Part shown: positions 1 to 7,600 of the stretch, piece by piece
How the letters are laid out: every line of letters starts with the position of its first letter
Position numbering within the stretch: position 1 is the stretch's first letter
Assembly: GCF_016702655.1 (NCBI RefSeq)
Contig: NZ_JADJDO010000032.1
Coordinates: 1-12,079 of the forward strand
Length of the DNA: 12,079 bases
DNA from: Ideonella sp.
GTDB lineage: Bacteria; Pseudomonadota; Gammaproteobacteria; Burkholderiales; Burkholderiaceae_C
Reading direction: 5' to 3'
The notes under the pieces: model-generated
Database searches by the model: none
Seen by the model: only the letters and a program-made list of their open reading frames with translations
Told to the model about the DNA's origin: nothing
Translations under genes and position numbers: made by a program

Positions 1-195
1 CGGATGTTCAAAGCCTCCACTGGCTTCTCGAGGTTTGATCTTCTCCGCCTTCTTCGATTTTTCGGGACAAGGAGCATCCTGAAATGAAACCGTACCGTCT
101 GGCGCGGTGCACTTGTTCACTGCCCGCGCAGGGAGGCTCAATACAGTCATTCCCAACATGAGTGCGCAGCCGACAGTGAGTGAAGTTCGTTGCAT
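1..195 (-). CDS. Exported DUF4124-type small protein (3' end outside the window)
   Basis: The gene reads leftwards from ATG at 195 and is still open at base 1, so only its first 65 codons are visible. Residues 1-25 form a Sec signal peptide: a short basic start (MQRTS), a hydrophobic stretch (LTVGCALMLGMTVLSLP) and an ARA-V cleavage site. The mature start, VNKCTAPDGTVSFQDAPCP, has the two cysteines and the xYKC..pdG.v.fqd.PCp pattern typical of DUF4124 domains, followed by a Lys-rich segment. DUF4124 proteins are periplasmic or envelope proteins of unknown biochemical role. An AGGG lies seven bases before the ATG. The gene begins about 40 bases downstream of an integron core site (242-236), so it is best read as the next gene cassette in a leftward array. 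The family call is from pattern recognition; the C-terminus cannot be judged. Confidence 0.75.
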   Translation of the reverse strand, partial: MQRTSLTVGCALMLGMTVLSLPARAVNKCTAPDGTVSFQDAPCPEKSKKAEKIKPREASGGFEHP

Positions 196-235
196 CAAAG
201 TGCCCTGGGCGATGTCGCGAAAAGTTGATTGTGCG

Positions 236-358
236 GCCTAACAAGCCGAGCCGCGCGCGGAGGCAGGTGCCGCTTGGCCGCGGAAGGACAATGGCAATAG
301 TGACCTGAAGCGGCCAAGCGGCGCCTGCCGTAGCGGGTTGGCTCGAGCGGGGTTAGGC
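236..358 (-). other. attC: Integron attC recombination site
   Basis: Read on the minus strand, the site starts with the inverse core box GCCTAAC (358-352) and ends with the core box GTTAGGC (242-236). The two are perfect complements and fit the RYYYAAC / GTTRRRY consensus. Inside lie an L-box-like pair (GAGCC near 345 against GGCTC near 249) and a long inverted repeat. In that repeat 261-280 (GGCAGGTGCCGCTTGGCCGC) pairs with 311-330 at 19 of 20 positions, around a loop of about 30 bases. The total length of 123 bp is within the known attC range. The stop codon (TAA) of the upstream gene sits inside the inverse core box, a hallmark of integron cassettes. The folded bottom strand is the IntI substrate in known systems. 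Confidence 0.85.
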
Positions 359-988
359 GTCGCCGCGGCCCGCAATTTGTTGCTCCCAATTCTTGGCGCG
401 CTCGGTCCGTGCCGCTTCGATCTTGGCCTTGTATTCGCTCATCCAAGCTATCGGGTCCCAGTGCGCAACACTTCTCTCTGGCAGCTTGGCCGCACTTCTG
501 AGACGCGCCGCGATCGCCGCTGCCTGTAGACCAAGGTTCGCATACTGTAGTTGGCGTTCTTCAAAGTAGTCTTCGAAGTCCGGGGGATCTGCGTTCTCAG
601 ATGCACCTTCAATGATGTGGCCGGCAACCTCCGCTTTGTACGGGAGATCGAGAATGTCGTACATCAAGTCTGCAGGAATAGATCGCCACTCAACGGTAAG
701 TGCTTCGGGGTTGAACCTCGGCGGCTTTACCTGTGAGCGGCGATAACCTTGCTCGTCTCGCTGCCCCTGGCAGAGGCCATCATCTGTGACTACTTCTGAG
801 CAAGCGAACACGTATCTGTCCAACTGTCCTACCACCAGTACAGCGAGGTAGCGTGCGTCTCGCTTGTCGATGCGACGACTGAACCACCATTCCTTCAGAG
901 TCGCAAGCCCAGAGCCAAGCAGCACACCAATCAGACCGAAGATGGCGGGAGTCAGAGTTGCGGACCAAGACGGTTCCGGTGCGGACAT
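353..988 (-). CDS. Cassette-borne membrane-anchored protein of unknown function
   Basis: A 211-residue protein if it starts at the ATG at 988 (MSAPEPSW...). An upstream in-frame ATG at 1054 would add 22 residues, but a degenerate integron core site (GTTTAGGC, 1008-1001) lies between them, so the shorter form is preferred because cassettes begin at the core site. Ribosome-binding complementarity is weak. Residues about 11-31 (TPAIFGLIGVLLGSGLATL) form one membrane helix followed by a basic EWWFSRRIDKRDARY stretch, suggesting N-out topology with the rest cytoplasmic. The remainder is soluble, helical and charged: an LTVEWRSIPADLMYDILDLP segment, an acidic DPPDFEDYFEER segment, and a helical C-terminus ending EQQIAGRGDA. 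I do not recognise a family. The stop lies in the attC inverse core box, so gene and site form one cassette. Base composition is less GC-rich than the operon to its right. Confidence 0.75.
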   Translation of the reverse strand: MSAPEPSWSATLTPAIFGLIGVLLGSGLATLKEWWFSRRIDKRDARYLAVLVVGQLDRYVFACSEVVTDDGLCQGQRDEQGYRRSQVKPPRFNPEALTVEWRSIPADLMYDILDLPYKAEVAGHIIEGASENADPPDFEDYFEERQLQYANLGLQAAAIAARLRSAAKLPERSVAHWDPIAWMSEYKAKIEAARTERAKNWEQQIAGRGDA

Positions 989-1000
989 GGTAATTGCGAC

Positions 1001-1008
1001 GCCTAAAC
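1001..1008 (-). other. Degenerate integron core site at the start of the cassette
   Basis: On the minus strand this reads GTTTAGGC, one inserted T away from the GTTAGGC core box of the attC at 236-358. It lies 12 bases before the ATG at 988. Every inserted cassette begins with TTRRRY, and TTAGGC is intact here. Further upstream (1009-1110) I find no convincing partner inverse core box, no long inverted repeat and no integrase gene. It could be the scar of insertion at a secondary or degraded attI/attC site, or coincidence. Confidence 0.35.
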
Positions 1009-1181
1009 CGCTCTCGGTCGCAATTCTGCTGCACATGCACCCCGCATGGCGCAAAACCGGCCGCGCAGGGTGTTCGGGGCACGCTTTGATGGGCTAACCG
1101 GATAGGGGCGCAACGCGCCAGGCGCTGCGGTCCGCCATTGCGCGCCGCTACCGGGTGGGGGCGGACAACGCCGGGTGCGCC

Positions 1182-1931
1182 TCATATGCACCGTCCCCCA
1201 TCCACCTCCATCGCCACCCCGGTGATCATCGACGCCTCGTCGGAGCACAGGAAGCAGGCCGCGTTGCCCAGGTCCTCGGGTGTCGAGAAGCGGCCGATCG
1301 GGATCGTCGAGAGGAACTTGGCGCGCATCTCGGGCGTGTCCTCGCCCATGAAGGTTTTCAGCAGCGGTGTCTCGCCGGCGACCGGGTTGAGCGCGACGAC
1401 GCGGATGCCGGCCGGCGCGAGTTCGACGGCCATCGCGCGCGTCGCGGTGATGACCCAGCCTTTGCTGGCGTTGTACCAGCACAGGCGCGGGCGCGGGCTC
1501 ACGCCGGCGGTGGACGCGACGTTGAGGATCACGCCGCGTTTGGCCGCCTTCATGATCGGCACCGCCTCGCGCGCGGCGAGGTAGATCGCCTTCACGTTGA
1601 CGGCGAGGATACGGTCGAACTCGGCCTCGGGGAGGCCTTCGAGCGGTTGCGGCAGATGGCCGATGCCGGCGTTGTTGACGAGGATGTCAAGGCGTCCGAA
1701 GTGCGACACCGCCGTCTCGACCATCCCCTTCACGTCGGCCGCGTTGGACACGTCGGCCACGCAGGCGCGCGCGCTGGCACCACCGAGCGCATCGGCGACG
1801 CGGGCCGCCGCGGCTGCGTCGCGATCGACGACGAGCACCTTGGCCCCTTCGGCGACGAACTTCTTCGCGATGCCCTCGCCGAAGCCCGAGCCGGCGCCGG
1901 TCACGATGGCGACCTTGTCCTTGAGTCTCAT
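1182..1931 (-). CDS. Short-chain dehydrogenase/reductase (SDR, FabG-like)
   Basis: A 249-residue classical SDR oxidoreductase, full length for the family. The Rossmann cofactor motif TGAGSGFG is at residues 11-18, with Asp36 at the end of beta-2 (VVDRD), which usually favours NAD(H). D60 lies in the VADVS adenine-contact motif and NNAG at 86-89. The catalytic tetrad is complete: Asn112, Ser140, Tyr153 and Lys157 (YNASK). The C-terminal half (AGETPLLKTFMGEDTPEMRAKF...GRFSTPEDLGNAACFL...ASMITGVAMEVDGGRCI) resembles the FabG-like / glucose-1-dehydrogenase-like SDR group, which acts on many alcohols and ketones. The canonical NPG after beta-6 is replaced by NPVAGET. The start ATG at 1931 is preceded by GAAGGGCAGGGC, and lies 21 bases after the aldehyde dehydrogenase stop, so it is the last gene of the operon. 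The substrate cannot be told. Confidence 0.93.
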   Translation of the reverse strand: MRLKDKVAIVTGAGSGFGEGIAKKFVAEGAKVLVVDRDAAAAARVADALGGASARACVADVSNAADVKGMVETAVSHFGRLDILVNNAGIGHLPQPLEGLPEAEFDRILAVNVKAIYLAAREAVPIMKAAKRGVILNVASTAGVSPRPRLCWYNASKGWVITATRAMAVELAPAGIRVVALNPVAGETPLLKTFMGEDTPEMRAKFLSTIPIGRFSTPEDLGNAACFLCSDEASMITGVAMEVDGGRCI

Positions 1932-1952
1932 GCCCTGCCCTTCATGCCTGGT

Positions 1953-3416
1953 TCAACCGTGGTGGATAGCCACCGTCTTGAGCGTCGAGAAGCCGTACAG
2001 CGCCTCGAAACCCTTCTCGCGCCCGTGGCCGGAATGCTTGACGCCGCCGAACGGCAGCTCGACGCCGCCGCCGGCGCCGTAGTTGTTGACGAACACTTGG
2101 CCGCATTGCAGCGCGCGTGCCATGCGCAGTTGCCGCCCGCCGTCGCGTGTCCAGACGCCGGCGACGAGGCCGTAGGGCGTGCCGTTGGCAATCGCGATCG
2201 CTTCCGCCTCGCCGTCGAACGGGATCAGCGCCTGCACCGGGCCGAAGATCTCCTGCTGCGCGATCGCGTGCGCGCCGGGCACGTCGGCGAGCAGCGTCGG
2301 ACGCACGTAGTGGCCCCCGGCCGGCGCGTCGGGCACGAGCGTGGCCTGCGCCGCGACGGCGATGCCGCTGTCGCGCGCGAGCGCGAGGTAGTGCTCGATC
2401 ACGTCGTGCTGGCGGCGCGAGATGACAGGCCCCACGTCCAGGTCGGCGAGCGCCGGCCCGACCCGCAACGCCGCGTAGCGCTCGGCCATGCGCGCCATCA
2501 CTTCGGCATAGATCGGCCGCTCGACGAGGATGCGCGACGCCGCCGAGCAAGTCTGCCCGGCGTTCTGGATGCCGGCGTTGACGAGGAAGGGCAGCGCGGC
2601 GGCGATGTCGGCGTCGGCGAACACGACCTGCGGCGACTTGCCGCCGAGCTCGAGCGTCACCGGCACCGCGTTCCTCGCCGCCGCCGCCTGCACGAGCGCG
2701 CCGGTCGCTACCGAGCCGGTGAACGAGACATGGTTGACGCCCGGATGCGCCGTGAGCGCCGCGCCGGCCTCTTCGCCGAGGCCGGTGACGACGTTCAGCG
2801 CGCCGTCGGGCAGCCCCGCCTGCTGCGCGATGCGCGCAAACGCGAGCACCGTCAGGCAGGCCTCTTCGGCGGGCTTCAACACGCAGGCATTGCCCATCGC
2901 GAGCGCCGCGCCGACGCTGCGGCCGACGATCTGCATCGGGTAGTTCCAGGGCACGATGTGGCCCGTCACGCCGTGCGGCTCGCGCAGCGTGAGCACCGTG
3001 TAGCCGGCCAGGTAGGGCAGCGTCTCGCCGTGGATCTTGTCGCAGGCGCCGGCGTAGAACTCGAGGTAGCGCGCGAGCGCGAGCGCGTCGGCGCGGCCCT
3101 GCTTGAGCGGCTTGCCGACGTCGAGAGCCTCCAGGCGCGCGAGTTCATCGGCCTGCGCGGCGACGGCGTTGCCGATGCGCGCGAGCACGCGGCCGCGCTC
3201 GGCAGCGGTCAGCGCGCCCCAGGGGCCCGACAGCGCCGCGCGCGCGGCCAGCACCGCGGCGTCGATGTCGGCCGGCCCGCCGCGCGCGATGCGGGCGAGC
3301 TCGCTGCCGTCGGACGGGTTCTCGAGCCCGAACGTCGCGCCGTTCGCGGCACTGCGCCAGGTGCCGCCGATCAGCAGGCAAGCGGTGTCGAAGGAGATTG
3401 CTGCATCCATCGTCAT
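1953..3416 (-). CDS. NAD(P)-dependent aldehyde dehydrogenase
   Basis: A 487-residue aldehyde dehydrogenase superfamily enzyme that oxidises an aldehyde to the acid. Landmarks counted from MTMDAAIS: the oxyanion Asn158 in PWNYP, Lys181 in VLKPAEEA (cofactor ribose), the FTGSVATG turn at 232-239, general base Glu256 in LELGGKSP, nucleophile Cys290 in NAGQTCSAAS, the NAD-binding Glu389 in QEIFGP, and the C-terminal ELPFGGVKHSGHGREKG segment at 453-469. All are intact. It is closest in style to the betaine-aldehyde / aminobutyraldehyde dehydrogenase branch, but that does not fix the substrate. Start choice is ATG 3416, or ATG 3410 two codons later. It lies seven bases beyond the VOC gene stop, implying translational coupling. 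The open frame extends to 3575, but that part is low-complexity Arg/Pro/Ser and overlaps the VOC gene. Confidence 0.95.
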   Translation of the reverse strand: MTMDAAISFDTACLLIGGTWRSAANGATFGLENPSDGSELARIARGGPADIDAAVLAARAALSGPWGALTAAERGRVLARIGNAVAAQADELARLEALDVGKPLKQGRADALALARYLEFYAGACDKIHGETLPYLAGYTVLTLREPHGVTGHIVPWNYPMQIVGRSVGAALAMGNACVLKPAEEACLTVLAFARIAQQAGLPDGALNVVTGLGEEAGAALTAHPGVNHVSFTGSVATGALVQAAAARNAVPVTLELGGKSPQVVFADADIAAALPFLVNAGIQNAGQTCSAASRILVERPIYAEVMARMAERYAALRVGPALADLDVGPVISRRQHDVIEHYLALARDSGIAVAAQATLVPDAPAGGHYVRPTLLADVPGAHAIAQQEIFGPVQALIPFDGEAEAIAIANGTPYGLVAGVWTRDGGRQLRMARALQCGQVFVNNYGAGGGVELPFGGVKHSGHGREKGFEALYGFSTLKTVAIHHG

Positions 3417-3423
3417 CGCAGGC

Positions 3424-4212
3424 TCAGCGCTTGGGCGCAACGAGCGCGAACAGCGCCCCCTGCGGATCGAGCGCATTGACGATCCAGCTCCCGCCCGGCA
3501 CCTCCATCGGCCCGTTGACGACCTTGCCGCCGGCGGCGGCGATGCGCGCGGCGGCGGCGTCGATGGCGTCGACATTGATGTAGTAGAGCCAGTGCGGGCG
3601 CGGCGTTTCGGGCATCTTCGTCATCATGCCGCCCATCGACGCGCTCTTGTCGCTGCCGGCAACGCCGAACATCTGGTAGCTGCCGGCAGGCCCCATGTCC
3701 ATCGCCTCGTGCTTCTCCCAGCCGAACTGGCCGGCGTAGAAGTTCCATGCCGCCGCGCCGTCGCCGGCGTGCAGCTCGTGCCAGCCCACATGGCCCGGCG
3801 TGCCGGGTGCGGCGGCGGGCGGCGCCTCGTCGCCCGGCGTGCCGCGAAAGACGACGAAGCTCGCACCGTGCGGGTCGGCCATCGACGCGAAGCGGCCGAT
3901 GCCGGGGATGTCGTCCGGCGGATGGTGCACCTTGCCGCCGGCAGCGGCGATACGCGCCGCCGCGGCATCGACATCGGCAACCGCGATGTAGCCTTCCCAG
4001 CCGGGCTGGGCACCCGCCGCGCGCGCTTCGTCCGGGATCGCCATGATGCCGCCGACCTGCGTGGTGCCGGCCGAGACGAGCGTGTAGCTCATGCCGGGCA
4101 TGCCCGAGTCGGCAGCGCTCCAGCCGATCACCTTGGCATAGAAGGCCGCGGCGGCGGCGGGATCGCTCGTCATCAGTTCGTACCAGACGAATGCACCTTG
4201 GGGTGTGGCCAT
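3424..4212 (-). CDS. Two-domain VOC family protein (glyoxalase/bleomycin-resistance fold)
   Basis: A 262-residue protein made of two homologous vicinal-oxygen-chelate modules. Domain 1 (about 5-125) runs from FVWYELMTSDPAAAAAFY to DPHGASFVVFRG. Domain 2 (about 140-260) runs from VGWHELHAGDGAAAWNFY to DPQGALFALVAP. The duplication is direct: the segment AAAARIAAAGGKV occurs in both (near 83-95 and 219-231). A Pro/Ala linker (APPAAAPGTPG) joins them. The architecture matches the CFP30B-like group of VOC proteins, whose enzymatic roles are mostly unknown; dioxygenase, lyase or binding functions all occur in the fold. The ATG at 4212 is chosen because GGAGG sits eight bases upstream and the homologous domain begins right after it; the frame extends to 4323 without similarity. 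It is the first gene of the operon with the two dehydrogenases, so a role in the same substrate pathway is an inference. Confidence 0.9.
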   Translation of the reverse strand: MATPQGAFVWYELMTSDPAAAAAFYAKVIGWSAADSGMPGMSYTLVSAGTTQVGGIMAIPDEARAAGAQPGWEGYIAVADVDAAAARIAAAGGKVHHPPDDIPGIGRFASMADPHGASFVVFRGTPGDEAPPAAAPGTPGHVGWHELHAGDGAAAWNFYAGQFGWEKHEAMDMGPAGSYQMFGVAGSDKSASMGGMMTKMPETPRPHWLYYINVDAIDAAAARIAAAGGKVVNGPMEVPGGSWIVNALDPQGALFALVAPKR

Positions 4213-4444
4213 GTCGAAGTCCTCCAGCAAGGGTGGGCGGGCCGCCGGCGCGGCCTCGGGGACGCGCATCATGCGGCGCTTCGGCAGGCGCCGCAAGCAT
4301 CGTGCTGGCGGTGAGCTTGCCACCGCGGTGGATCGTGATCCGACTGCACAGTGAAGCTCCTCCCACCCGCGCCGCCTCCCGCGAGGCAGATCTTGACGTG
4401 CGCGCGCAGGGTTCGGCGGCGATCAACCGATCGGCGGCGTGGCA

Positions 4445-4466
4445 GCGCCCATCGAGGCATGGGCGC
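4445..4466. repeat. Short perfect hairpin GCGCCCAT / ATGGGCGC
   Basis: GCGCCCAT (4445-4452) and ATGGGCGC (4459-4466) are perfect complements around the six-base loop CGAGGC. It is not followed by a T-run on either strand, so it is a poor intrinsic terminator. A regulatory or structural role is possible given the place between divergent genes. Confidence 0.4.
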
Positions 4467-4469
4467 AGT

Positions 4470-4487
4470 CCTGTAAGGCCTGACAGG
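4470..4487. promoter_or_regulatory. Candidate operator palindrome upstream of rhs
   Basis: CCTGTAAGGCCTGACAGG is an 18-bp palindrome matching its reverse complement at 16 of 18 positions, with a perfect AGGCCT core. It abuts the proposed -35 element of the rhs promoter (4488). The position and symmetry are what a dimeric regulator site would show. No regulator gene is in the window. Confidence 0.3.
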
Positions 4488-4516
4488 TAGACCATCGGAA
4501 GGTGCTTGCCTATAGT
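4488..4516 (+). promoter_or_regulatory. Candidate sigma-70 promoter for the rhs gene
   Basis: TAGACC (4488-4493, four of six matches to TTGACA) and TATAGT (4511-4516, five of six matches to TATAAT) are separated by 17 bases, the preferred spacing. They lie about 90 bases before the chosen rhs start. In GC-rich DNA a TATAGT is uncommon, which adds some weight, but the call is by eye only. Confidence 0.33.
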
Positions 4517-4604
4517 CATCCAGCGCCAGTTGAACCTCTGTATGCAGGCTCGTGATCATCCCGCCGTGCCGACTTGCCATGACTCAATCGCGGAGCGACA
4601 CGGC

Positions 4605-7600
4605 GTGAACTTCTTGGGTGGATCGATCGAGACACGGCGATTGGGAGGCCGGAGCCTGTTGATCGCGACGGGCGCCGCCGCCATGGTGGTGGCCGGATGG
4701 CTTGCGCCGGCAAGCGCAGCCGCGGAGGACTTCGTTCGTGTTGCACCGGATCCACAGCAAGTTGTCGAGCATCTGCCGCTGGTTTCCGTCGGCTGGCAGC
4801 AAGGCGTCGAGCATCTTCCGCCGGTTTCCGTCTCGGTGTCAGAAGGCCGGCCGGTGGGGCCGGGGGTCATCAGCTCTAGCGGCAGCTTCTATCCGTCCGG
4901 AGCCAACGAGCGCGTCGAACCCAGGCCACCAGACGTGCACAAACCGGCCGACGCTCCCGGCGAGCATGGCAAAGGCAAGGACGAGGGCAATTCAGACCCC
5001 AGCCTCTGCGGTGCTGTCACCGCCAACCCCGTGGCAATCGCCAGCGGCGAGAAGCTCAAGACCGAAACCGACTTCGCTTCAGCAGGCAACTACGGCATCT
5101 CGCTCGTACGCACCTACCGCAGCAAGCAGGCGGAAGGCAACCTCTTCGGCCGCAACTGGCATTCCAGCCTGGACTACCCCACGTTGTTGTTCTCAGGCTG
5201 CTACAAGGGATCCCGAACTGCCGGGCTGCCAGGGCCCGACCTCGCTGACCTTCATCGACCAAGACGGCGCCCGATTCATCTACCGGGGCAACCAGTTCAG
5301 CGGCTTCACGCTCGATGGCAACGCCGCCGGCGGTTCGATCAGCGGCTCGGAATCGCGAGGCTGGACGCTGTATCGCGGCAACCGACGCTACGCCTACAGC
5401 GCCGCCGGCGTGATCCAGACCATCGCCGACGAAGCCGGTGTCGTGCTGCTGTACTTCCAGCACAACGGCTCGCAGCAACTCGAGCGCGTGACCGACGCGG
5501 CCGGCCGGTCGGTCATCTTGACGCGTACGAACGGCCGCGTGACCGCCGTCACCGACCCGGCGGGGCAGGTCTGGACCTACGGCTACGACGGCAACGGCAT
5601 GCTGACATCCGTCACGTCGCCGGGCGCCTCGCCCGACATCCGCAGCTACCACTACGAAAGCAGCGTCGCCTGGTGGCTGCTGACCGGCATCACGATCAAC
5701 GGCACCCGCTACAGCACGTACAGCTACTACGCTGACCAGCGCGTGAAGGAGAGCGGCCTCGCCGGCGGTGAAGAACGCGACACCTTCGCCTACGGCAGCA
5801 ACCAGACCACCGTGACCTCGGCGGCCGGGCTGGCGACCACGTACCAGTTCACGCTCATCGGCACGAGCCTGCGGCCGATCAGCGTGTCGCGCGCAGCGAC
5901 CGGCAGTTGCCCGGCCGCGGCCGCCTCGACGGTGTACGACGCCAACGGCTACATCGACTACACCCTCGACTGGAACGGCAATCGCACCGAATACAGCTAC
6001 GACAGCGCCGGCCGGCTGCTCGAGGTCACCAGCGGAGCCGGGTCGACCAGCCCCAGCACCAAGTCCAACACCTGGGTGGGCGCCGACATCGTGCAGGCGG
6101 ATTTCAAGAACGCCAACGGCGCGGTCTACGCCCGAGCGTCGTACACGTACTTCACGGCCGCAGACGGCCTGGCCCGTGGCCGCCTGGCGCAGGTGGTCCA
6201 CACCGATGTCGCCACCGGCGCGACGCGCACGCTGCAATACGCCTACACCTTTCACGCCAACAACGTCGTCGCCACGCAGACCATCACGCGCACCCTGCCC
6301 GGGGGCAATGCGACAACGAAACTCGAATACAGCAGCCAGGGCAACCTGACCGCCGTCACCAACGCGCTGGGCCACCGGGTGACCTGGTCCGGCCACAACG
6401 GTCTGGGCCAGCCCGGGCGCAGGGTCGACGCCAACAACGTGGCCACCGACTACACCTACAACGCCATCGGCAAGCTCACCAAGGCCACGCTGCGCCTGCC
6501 GGCCGGCGACCGCGCCACGACATACACCTACAACCACGACCGCCAGTTGACCGACGTGGTGTTCGCCGACGGCAGCGCCAACCGGCTGCGCTACAACGCC
6601 GCCGGCCGCCCGGATCGAGCCGGCAACGCGCTGGGCCACTACGTGACCTACGCGCTCGACGCGGCCAACAACGTGATGACCACCTCGTCGGACCGCCACG
6701 TTCCCTTGCTCAGCGGCACCACGCTGTCGGCCGCGAGCGGCGGCACGTTCAGCCAGACGGTCGCGCTCGACAGCCTGCGCCGCCCGTGGGTGCGCAGCGG
6801 CAACGGCGGCCAGCAGGTCAGCTACGTTTACGACGACAACGGCAATCTGGCCTCGCGCTCCGACGCCGGCAACCGCACGACGAGCTATACCTACGACGCG
6901 CAGGATCGCGTGCGCACCGCCACCGCGCCCGACGCCGGCATCACCGAGTTCCACTACGACGCCCAGGGCCGGCTGGACTGGGTCAAGGACCCGCGCGGCC
7001 TGAAGACCTCGTACACGTACAACGGCTTCGGCGACGTGCTCAGCCGCGTCAGCCCCGACACCGGCGCCACGACCTTCGAGTACGACGCCGGCGGCCGCCT
7101 GAGCAAGGAGACTCGCCCGGGCAGCATCGTCATCACCTACACCTGGGACAAGCTGGACCGCCTGCTCAGCCGCAGCACCGGCACCCAGACCGAGACTTTC
7201 GGCTACGACGCCGGCACCTACGGCAAGGGCCGGCTGACCTCGCTGCTGGACGACAGCGGCGGCGCGAGCTACGAATACAGCGCCGCCGGCGAGCTGGTCA
7301 AGCAGGTCAGCAGCCCGGTCGGCCAGACCTTCACGACCACCTGGACCTACGACCTGCAGGGCCGGCTGACCAAGCTGGCCTACCCGAGCGGCTTGTCGGT
7401 GCAGTACCTGTACGACAGCTACGGCCGCGTCACGACGGTGCAGGCCTACCTGAGCGGGGCCTGGCAGACGGTGGCCAGCGGCGTGCTCTATCAGCCCGCC
7501 ACCAACCGCCCGTACGCCTGGCTCTTCGGCAACGGCCTGGCGCGCATGGCCACGCTGGACACCGACGCGCGCGTCGCGCGGCTGGCCAGCCCCGGCGTGC

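Larger units (their letters stand above)
4213..4604. other. Divergent intergenic region without a gene
   Basis: 392 bases separate the starts of the leftward VOC-ALDH-SDR operon and the rightward rhs gene. I see no convincing coding frame: the open frames here lack ribosome-binding sites and recognisable protein content. The region must hold the promoters of both transcription units. Its right part contains an 8-bp hairpin (4445-4466), an 18-bp imperfect palindrome (4470-4487) and a candidate promoter (4488-4516). Confidence 0.6.

Noticed and set aside
1155..3479. 774-codon open frame opposite the SDR and ALDH genes
   Set aside because: Shadow frame over two genes with complete catalytic motifs; low-complexity Arg/Ala/Asp product.
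3417..3575. 53-residue N-terminal extension of the aldehyde dehydrogenase
   Set aside because: It overlaps the VOC gene and is Arg/Ser/Pro low complexity; family members start near the chosen ATG.
3103..4314. 403-codon open frame opposite ALDH and VOC genes
   Set aside because: Shadow frame across two oppositely oriented real genes, without recognisable content.
4213..4323. 37-residue N-terminal extension of the VOC protein
   Set aside because: The ATG at 4212 has an excellent GGAGG site and the VOC domain begins there; the extension is Arg/Pro-rich.
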